This document shows positions 59,494 to 64,000 of a stretch of DNA of 64,000 bases, piece after piece; within the stretch, counting starts at the first letter, position 1; each line of letters begins with the position of its first letter. The notes beneath the pieces are model-generated. The model worked only from the letters and a program-made list of their open reading frames with translations. It did no database searches and had not been told where the DNA came from. The stretch lies in assembly GCA_963796155.1 (NCBI GenBank), contig CAWCKT010000004.1, positions 69,350-133,349 on the forward strand, given 5' to 3'. Source of the stretch: AP-15 sp963796155. GTDB lineage: Bacteria > Pseudomonadota > Alphaproteobacteria > ATCC43930 > CGMCC-115725. Both the position numbers and the translations under genes were made by a program.

Positions 59494-61854
59494 ATGCAGG
59501 CATCGGAAAGCGGGTCCAACGGCATCGGTCAGCCGGTCCGGCGCAAGGAAGATTTCCGCCTGCTGGCAGGACGCGGCTGTTTTGTCGACGATATGACACC
59601 GCCCGGCCTGGTACACGCGGTGTTCGTTCGCTCGCCCCATGCGCACGCGCGGATTGTCGAGATCGACAAGCGAGCGACGCTGGCGGCGCCCGGTGTTCTC
59701 GCCGTGCTGACCGGCGCCGACTACCGCTCCGACGGGCTCGGGCCGATCGCGCACAACCCAGGCCTGAGCCGGCCGCCCGATGTCGTGCCGCGCCTAGCTG
59801 GCATAGCGCCGATCGCGACGCTGCATCATCCGATGCCGGCCGACCGGGTGCGCTTTGTCGGCGAGCCGGTCGCAATGGTCGTCGCCTTGACGATTGCCGC
59901 GGCCAAGGACGCCGCCGAGCTTCTTGACATTGCCTATGACCCGCTGCCGGCGGTCGCCCGCGCTGTAGACGCGATCAAGCCCGATGCTCCGCAACTTTGG
60001 GACATGGCGCCCGGCAATCTGTGCATCGATGTCGAGGTTGGCGACAAGGTGGCGACCGAGGCGGCCTTCGCACGCGCCACGCACGTGGTGCGGCTTGACA
60101 GCTGGATCCAGCGCGTTACCGGCGCGCCGATGGAGCCGCGTACCAACATCGCCGAATACGACCAGGCGAGCGGCTGCTTCACGCTCTATTCCGGCACCGG
60201 CCGCGGCGTCGCCGGATTGCGCCTCGACCTGGCGGCGGTGCTGGGGGTGGCGGCGGAGCGGGTGCGCGTCGTCTGCCATGACATGGGCGGCAATTTCGGC
60301 ACGCGCAATTTCTTTTATCCCGAATATGCGCTGCTCGCCTGGGTGGCGCAGCGGGCTGGCCGCCCGGTCAAGTGGACCTGCGAACGGGGCGAGGATTTTC
60401 TCAGCGATTATCAGGGACGCGATCTCGCCGTCGTGGCCGAACTGGCGCTCGACGCAGACGGCCGCTTTCTCGCCGTGCGCGGCGACAATCTGAGCAATCT
60501 CGGCGCGCAGGCCGCCTCGTTCGTATCGTTGCAGAAGGGCCTCGGGCTGATGTCGGGCGTCTACGATATCCCGGCCGCTTACGTCCGCGGCCGCGGCGCG
60601 GTCACCAACACCGTGGCGACGACGCCCTATCGCAGCGCCGGCCGCCCCGAGGTCATGTTCGTGATCGAGCGCCTGATCGACCTCGCGTCCGACCGGCTCG
60701 GCATCGACCCGGTCGCGCTGCGCCGCCGCAACCTGGTCCCGGCTGCCGCGCAGCCCTATCGCAACCCGCTCGGCGTCGCTTACGACAGCGGCGATTACTC
60801 CGGCGCAATGGATATGGCGCTGGCGCTCGCCGACTGGAACGGATTCCCGGCGCGGCGGGCCGAGGCGAAGAAACGCGACAGGCTGCGCGGTATCGGCATC
60901 GCCAATTACGTCGAAATCACGACCGGCGCGCCGCGCGAGCGCGCCGAGATCGCGGTATCGCCCGAGGGCCGGGTCGAGCTGGTGATGGGCACGATGTCCT
61001 CGGGGCAGGGTCACGAGACGAGCTTCGCGCAACTCGTCGCCGAATGGCTCGGCGTGCCGTTCGCGGCGATCGACTACATCGCCCACGACACTGCCCGGGT
61101 GCAGGCCGGCGGCGGCTCGCATTCCGGCCGCTCGATGAAGCTCGCGGTGCCGGTGATCGGCCAGGCGACCGACGAGATCATCGACAAGGGTCGGCGCATC
61201 GCTGGTCATCTGTTCGAGGCCAGTGTCGCCGACATCGAATTCGCCGCCGGGCGCTTCCGGGTCGCCGGCACCGATCGCGAGATCGGCATCTTCGATATTG
61301 CCGCCGCCGCGGCCCACCGCACCAACCTTCCGCCGGAGCTGCAAGGGCCGCTCGCTGCCATTTCCGACCAGACGCTGCCGGTTGCCAGCTTTCCTTACGG
61401 CACGCAGATCTGCGAGGTCGAGGTCGATCCCGAGACCGGCGCCGTCGACATCGTCGGCTACGCCGCCGTCGACGATGTCGGGCGCGCGGTCAACCCGATG
61501 ATCCTGCACGGCCAGACGCATGGCGGTATCGCCCAGGGCGCCGGCCAGGCGCTGCTCGAGGATTGCCATTACGATCCGCAGACCGGTCAGCTCCGGGCGG
61601 CAAGCTTCATGGATTACGCGATGCCGCGAGCCGACACGTTGCCGGGGCTCGCGACCGCCCTCAGCGAAGTACCCGCGCCGACCAACCAACTCGGGGTGCG
61701 CTCCGGTGGCGAAGGCGGCACGACGCCGGCCCTCGCCGTGGTGATCAACGCAATCGTCGATGCGCTCGCCGAACTCGGGGTGCGCCACATCGAGATGCCG
61801 GCGACCTCGGAACGTGTCTGGCGCGCCATTCGAGGGGCCACTGCGCAGGGGTAA
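59494..61854 (+). CDS. Molybdenum hydroxylase large subunit (XDH/CoxL family), second orphan copy
   Basis: 786 residues from ATG 59494. GIGQPVRRKEDFRLLAGRGCFVDD begins the domain; VVCHDMGGNFGTRNFFYPEYA, TPYRSAGRPEVMFVIERL, SSGQGHETSFAQLVAEW and the catalytic Glu E740 in SGGEGGT are present. Length is normal. As at 31984, no FeS or FAD subunit gene lies beside it. It probably hydroxylates an aromatic or heterocyclic ring; the UbiD gene across the divergent promoter may act on the product or a related acid. Confidence 0.93.
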   Translation: MQASESGSNGIGQPVRRKEDFRLLAGRGCFVDDMTPPGLVHAVFVRSPHAHARIVEIDKRATLAAPGVLAVLTGADYRSDGLGPIAHNPGLSRPPDVVPRLAGIAPIATLHHPMPADRVRFVGEPVAMVVALTIAAAKDAAELLDIAYDPLPAVARAVDAIKPDAPQLWDMAPGNLCIDVEVGDKVATEAAFARATHVVRLDSWIQRVTGAPMEPRTNIAEYDQASGCFTLYSGTGRGVAGLRLDLAAVLGVAAERVRVVCHDMGGNFGTRNFFYPEYALLAWVAQRAGRPVKWTCERGEDFLSDYQGRDLAVVAELALDADGRFLAVRGDNLSNLGAQAASFVSLQKGLGLMSGVYDIPAAYVRGRGAVTNTVATTPYRSAGRPEVMFVIERLIDLASDRLGIDPVALRRRNLVPAAAQPYRNPLGVAYDSGDYSGAMDMALALADWNGFPARRAEAKKRDRLRGIGIANYVEITTGAPRERAEIAVSPEGRVELVMGTMSSGQGHETSFAQLVAEWLGVPFAAIDYIAHDTARVQAGGGSHSGRSMKLAVPVIGQATDEIIDKGRRIAGHLFEASVADIEFAAGRFRVAGTDREIGIFDIAAAAAHRTNLPPELQGPLAAISDQTLPVASFPYGTQICEVEVDPETGAVDIVGYAAVDDVGRAVNPMILHGQTHGGIAQGAGQALLEDCHYDPQTGQLRAASFMDYAMPRADTLPGLATALSEVPAPTNQLGVRSGGEGGTTPALAVVINAIVDALAELGVRHIEMPATSERVWRAIRGATAQG

Positions 61855-62231
61855 TTCCTCGGCCCGCCTCGATCGAGGGCAGGGTGCGGAAGCCCTTGCC
61901 GCTCCCGGTGGTACGCGAAAAAACGTGCTATAGGATGCATGGTCGCTCCCGTGGCTACCCAGCCTCGCGCTGGGGATGACCCTTCTGCCCCAAACCGGCC
62001 ATTGGGGGGTGCACGGCAAGAGCGCGTGTTCTTGCTTCGATGGTCATCTGCCAGGTTCGACCGCCCGCTACACGACTTATCGTTGCTCAAGGTGCCCGAA
62101 AGGTCGATTATCGCCCCGAGACTACCGGCACCCGGTAGATATCAGCTTAGATCGGCGCAGTGTTTTGCGGCGGCAGACCAATCAAAAAGCGTCGTCAACG
62201 ACGCCAACAAGAGCTCGAGGAGAGGAAACCT
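61855..62231. other. Intergenic region, no gene seen
   Basis: 377 bases between the CoxL-type gene and the MHS transporter. No convincing frame or structure was found apart from the ribosome binding site GAGGAGAGG before 62232. Confidence 0.5.
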
Positions 62232-63590
62232 ATGACGGCAACTGACATCGGCGTCGCGCCACTGTCCGAATCCGACCACCGAAAGGAGTTGCGCAAGGCG
62301 GTCATCGCGAGCACGGTCGGCACGACGATCGAGTGGTACGATTTCCTACTTTACAGCATCGTCACTCCCCTCGTATTCGGCAAGCTGTTCTTCCCGCATT
62401 CGGAGCCGCTGATCGGCGTGCTCGAAGCCTTTGCGATCTATTTCGTCGGCTTCGTCGGGCGGCCCATCGGCGCCTTCATCTTTGGCCATTACGGCGACCG
62501 CATCGGCCGCAAGGCGGCGCTGATCGCAACACTCTTGATTACCGGCCTCTCGACCTTTGCGGTCGGCTTCGTCCCCGGCTACGCCTCGGTTGGCGTCTGG
62601 GGGGCGGTGATCCTGACCGTCATCCGGATGATCCAGGGCATCGGGGTCGGCGGTGAGTGGGGCGGCTCTGTACTGTTCGCGATGGAATGGGCGCGCACCA
62701 GCAAGCATCGCGGCTTCATCACCTCCTGGCCGCAATTCGGCGGCCCGGCGGGACTGTTTCTCGCCAACATGGCGGTCTTGATTGGCAGCGCGATCGCCGG
62801 CGACAATTTCTTCGCGTGGGGCTGGCGCATCCCGTTCTGGCTGAGCATCATTATGGTCGCGATTGGCCTCTATATCAGGCTCGGCATCCTCGAAACCCCT
62901 GTCTTCCAGCGCATCGTCAAGGAAGAGCGGATCGAGCGCGTGCCGGCGATCGAGGTCTTCAGGCGGCAGCCGAAGCAGGTCTTTCTGTCGATGCTCTGCC
63001 GCACCGCCGAACAGGGGCCAGCCTACATCTATCTCGCCTTCGTTTTCACCTATGCCGGTCAGGTCCTGCATCAGCCGCGCAATTTCATACTGACTGCGCT
63101 GATCTGCGCCGGGCTCGTCTCCTTCATCACGATCCCGGCGGCGGGCGCGCTGTCCGACCTCATCGGCAGGAAGCGCCTCTACATTATCGGCTCGGTGCTG
63201 ACCGGGATTTACGGCTTCATCTACTTTGCGCTGCTGAACACGCTGGTGCCGGCGCTGATCGTTATCGCCATCATCGTATCGTTCATACCGCACGACCTGA
63301 TCTACGGGCCGCAGGCGGCGCTGATCTCCGAGGGTTTCACCCCGCGTCTGCGCTACAGTGGCTCCTCGCTCGGCTATCAGCTCGCCTCGCTGACCGCCGG
63401 CGGCCCGGCGCCGCTCATCGCGACCGCGCTGCTGGCGGCCTATGGATCGGGCTACGCCGTCGCGGGCTATGTCGCGGTCGCGGCCATCGTCAGCATCATC
63501 GCGACGGCGTTCATGCCCGATTATACCGGCCAGGACATCTCACAGGAGCACTCCTTCGCCGCCACCTCCGACGCCGCCGCCTCAGATTAG
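62232..63590 (+). CDS. MFS transporter, metabolite:H+ symporter (MHS) type
   Basis: 452 residues from ATG 62232 (GAGGAGAGG upstream). ASTVGTTIEWYDFLLYSIVTPLVF opens the first helix; GHYGDRIGRKAAL and QGIGVGGEWGGSVLFAMEWA are the MHS motifs. Twelve helices. It would import a carboxylate with protons and could feed the UbiD or CoxL-type enzymes next door. The TAG overlaps the TAA of the convergent ABC-2 remnant. Confidence 0.93.
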   Translation: MTATDIGVAPLSESDHRKELRKAVIASTVGTTIEWYDFLLYSIVTPLVFGKLFFPHSEPLIGVLEAFAIYFVGFVGRPIGAFIFGHYGDRIGRKAALIATLLITGLSTFAVGFVPGYASVGVWGAVILTVIRMIQGIGVGGEWGGSVLFAMEWARTSKHRGFITSWPQFGGPAGLFLANMAVLIGSAIAGDNFFAWGWRIPFWLSIIMVAIGLYIRLGILETPVFQRIVKEERIERVPAIEVFRRQPKQVFLSMLCRTAEQGPAYIYLAFVFTYAGQVLHQPRNFILTALICAGLVSFITIPAAGALSDLIGRKRLYIIGSVLTGIYGFIYFALLNTLVPALIVIAIIVSFIPHDLIYGPQAALISEGFTPRLRYSGSSLGYQLASLTAGGPAPLIATALLAAYGSGYAVAGYVAVAAIVSIIATAFMPDYTGQDISQEHSFAATSDAAASD

Positions 63591-63714
63591 GCGCGGATTT
63601 GCTGGCGCTGGAAGACGACGTAGCCGATCGCGAAGAACAGGATGACGGCAGCGATGAGCCCCATCAGCTGTGGCCACACGAGGATGAAGCTCTGCGCCAC
63701 TGGCACGGGCTCGC
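63587..63714 (-). pseudogene. C-terminal tail of an ABC-2-type transporter permease
   Basis: On the minus strand SFILVWPQLMGLIAAVILFF then AIGYVVFQRQQIRA and stop (63587-63589) is the last helix and tail of an ABC-2 permease. No earlier part of the gene exists in the adjoining sequence, so it was cut off. The break lies near 63715. Confidence 0.7.
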
Positions 63715-64000
63715 CGACGCGAGCCTAAGGTTCGGGCTTCGTGTAGACCCGTCGCCGGGACACAACCGGGACACAGATTCGGCCGAGGCTGAGTAAGTGA
63801 TTGAATGAATTGGCGTCCCCTACCGGGCTACCATTTCTCTGAAAAATCAAGCTATTTAGATATGATGTGGGACACAGTAGTTTTCGCCGTTTATCGCACG
63901 TTTTCCGAACGAGGGTCCCACCACACCAGAACCGACCGTATCAATAATCGACGCGCCATCGAGACGCGGCTCCCTCACCAAGATCGAGCCGCTCCGACTA
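63706..64000. other. Right edge, non-coding
   Basis: About 290 bases with lower GC than the rest and no clear gene. It includes three GGGACACA words (near 63757-63776 and 63870) and the tRNA-Glu-like sequence at 63811-63827. It may be the margin of an integrated element. Confidence 0.4.
63811..63827 (-). other. tRNA-Glu 3'-end-like sequence, possible attachment site
   Basis: On the minus strand CCCGGTAGGGGACGCCA reproduces the acceptor stem and CCA end typical of bacterial tRNA-Glu (AGGGGACGCCA), with no tRNA body next to it. Integrases of genomic islands often leave such copies. Identification is from memory of tRNA-Glu sequences. Confidence 0.4.

Noticed and set aside
60372..61979. 535-codon open frame in another plus-strand phase of the CoxL-type gene
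   Set aside because: Arginine-rich phase shadow of the real gene.
59794..62019. 741-codon open frame on the minus strand
   Set aside because: Antisense to the second CoxL-type gene, with shadow-type composition and no ribosome binding site.
63740..63880. Functional tRNA gene at the right edge
   Set aside because: Only the acceptor end resembles tRNA-Glu; no anticodon or D arm can be folded from the adjoining sequence.

Overview
The window is a GC-rich stretch of an alphaproteobacterial chromosome. The evidence is the gene content: a complete mreB-mreC-mreD-mrdA-rodA operon, DUF4169 and DUF992 genes, a urea ABC transporter (urtABCDE), and many soil-type catabolic genes such as LLM flavin oxidoreductases, amidohydrolase-2 proteins and CoxL-type molybdenum hydroxylases. 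I cannot name the genus. I see no rRNA, complete tRNA or CRISPR array.

Layout. 1-1.9 kb: end of a tyrosine recombinase and an IS91-family transposase, followed by a perfect 16-bp inverted repeat. 1.9-5.7 kb (minus): a FIST sensor gene upstream of a very large GAF/histidine kinase/receiver/class III cyclase fusion. 6.0-11.7 kb (minus): the rod-shape and peptidoglycan elongation operon. 12.1-14.7 kb: a small DUF4169 gene, a macrodomain protein, an ECF sigma factor with a clear terminator, and a divergent OmpR-type response regulator. 14.7-20.4 kb (minus): the urt operon with a sigma-54-like promoter upstream of urtA, a one-base frameshift in urtD and a REP-like palindrome at the start of urtB. 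20.6-24.9 kb: a cis-prenyltransferase, a DUF992 secreted protein, an amidohydrolase and a two-component flavin monooxygenase. 25.2-36.6 kb (plus): a secreted beta-propeller protein, then a branched-chain-type (liv) ABC transporter operon interrupted by a DUF559 nuclease gene framed by inverted REP-like repeats, then a CoxL-type molybdenum hydroxylase large subunit and an exported protein with a haem c motif.

36.8-44.5 kb (mostly plus) holds a GNAT acetyltransferase, an MHS-type MFS transporter, two LLM oxidoreductases, a VOC protein, a GlcG/HbpS-like protein, a gentisate-dioxygenase-like cupin and an amidohydrolase, which looks like accessory aromatic catabolism. 44.6-46.9 kb is a decayed zone with a broken DUF5681 gene and two short HpcH/HpaI aldolase remnants on either side of an SMP-30-like gene. 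46.9-53.5 kb carries a second class III cyclase, a BNR-repeat protein, an LLM oxidoreductase with an ABM-type monooxygenase, a resorcylate-decarboxylase-like amidohydrolase and a transglutaminase-like protein. 53.6-55 kb is a graveyard of molybdoenzyme genes: a frameshifted CoxL 5' part, a second tiny CoxL start and the tail of a BisC/TorA-type enzyme. 55-64 kb has an RlpA-like lipoprotein, two small unknowns, a UbiD-family decarboxylase divergent from a second orphan CoxL-type subunit, another MHS transporter, a 40-codon tail of an ABC-2 permease and, near the right edge, a sequence like the 3' end of tRNA-Glu that may be an attachment site.

Common thread: many enzymes here could channel aromatic or heterocyclic compounds (uptake, molybdenum hydroxylation, flavin monooxygenation, decarboxylation, ring cleavage). 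No complete named pathway can be assembled from the window. The most unusual structure is the DUF559 gene between inverted REP-like palindromes inside the liv operon, with a third copy of the palindrome over the urtB start.
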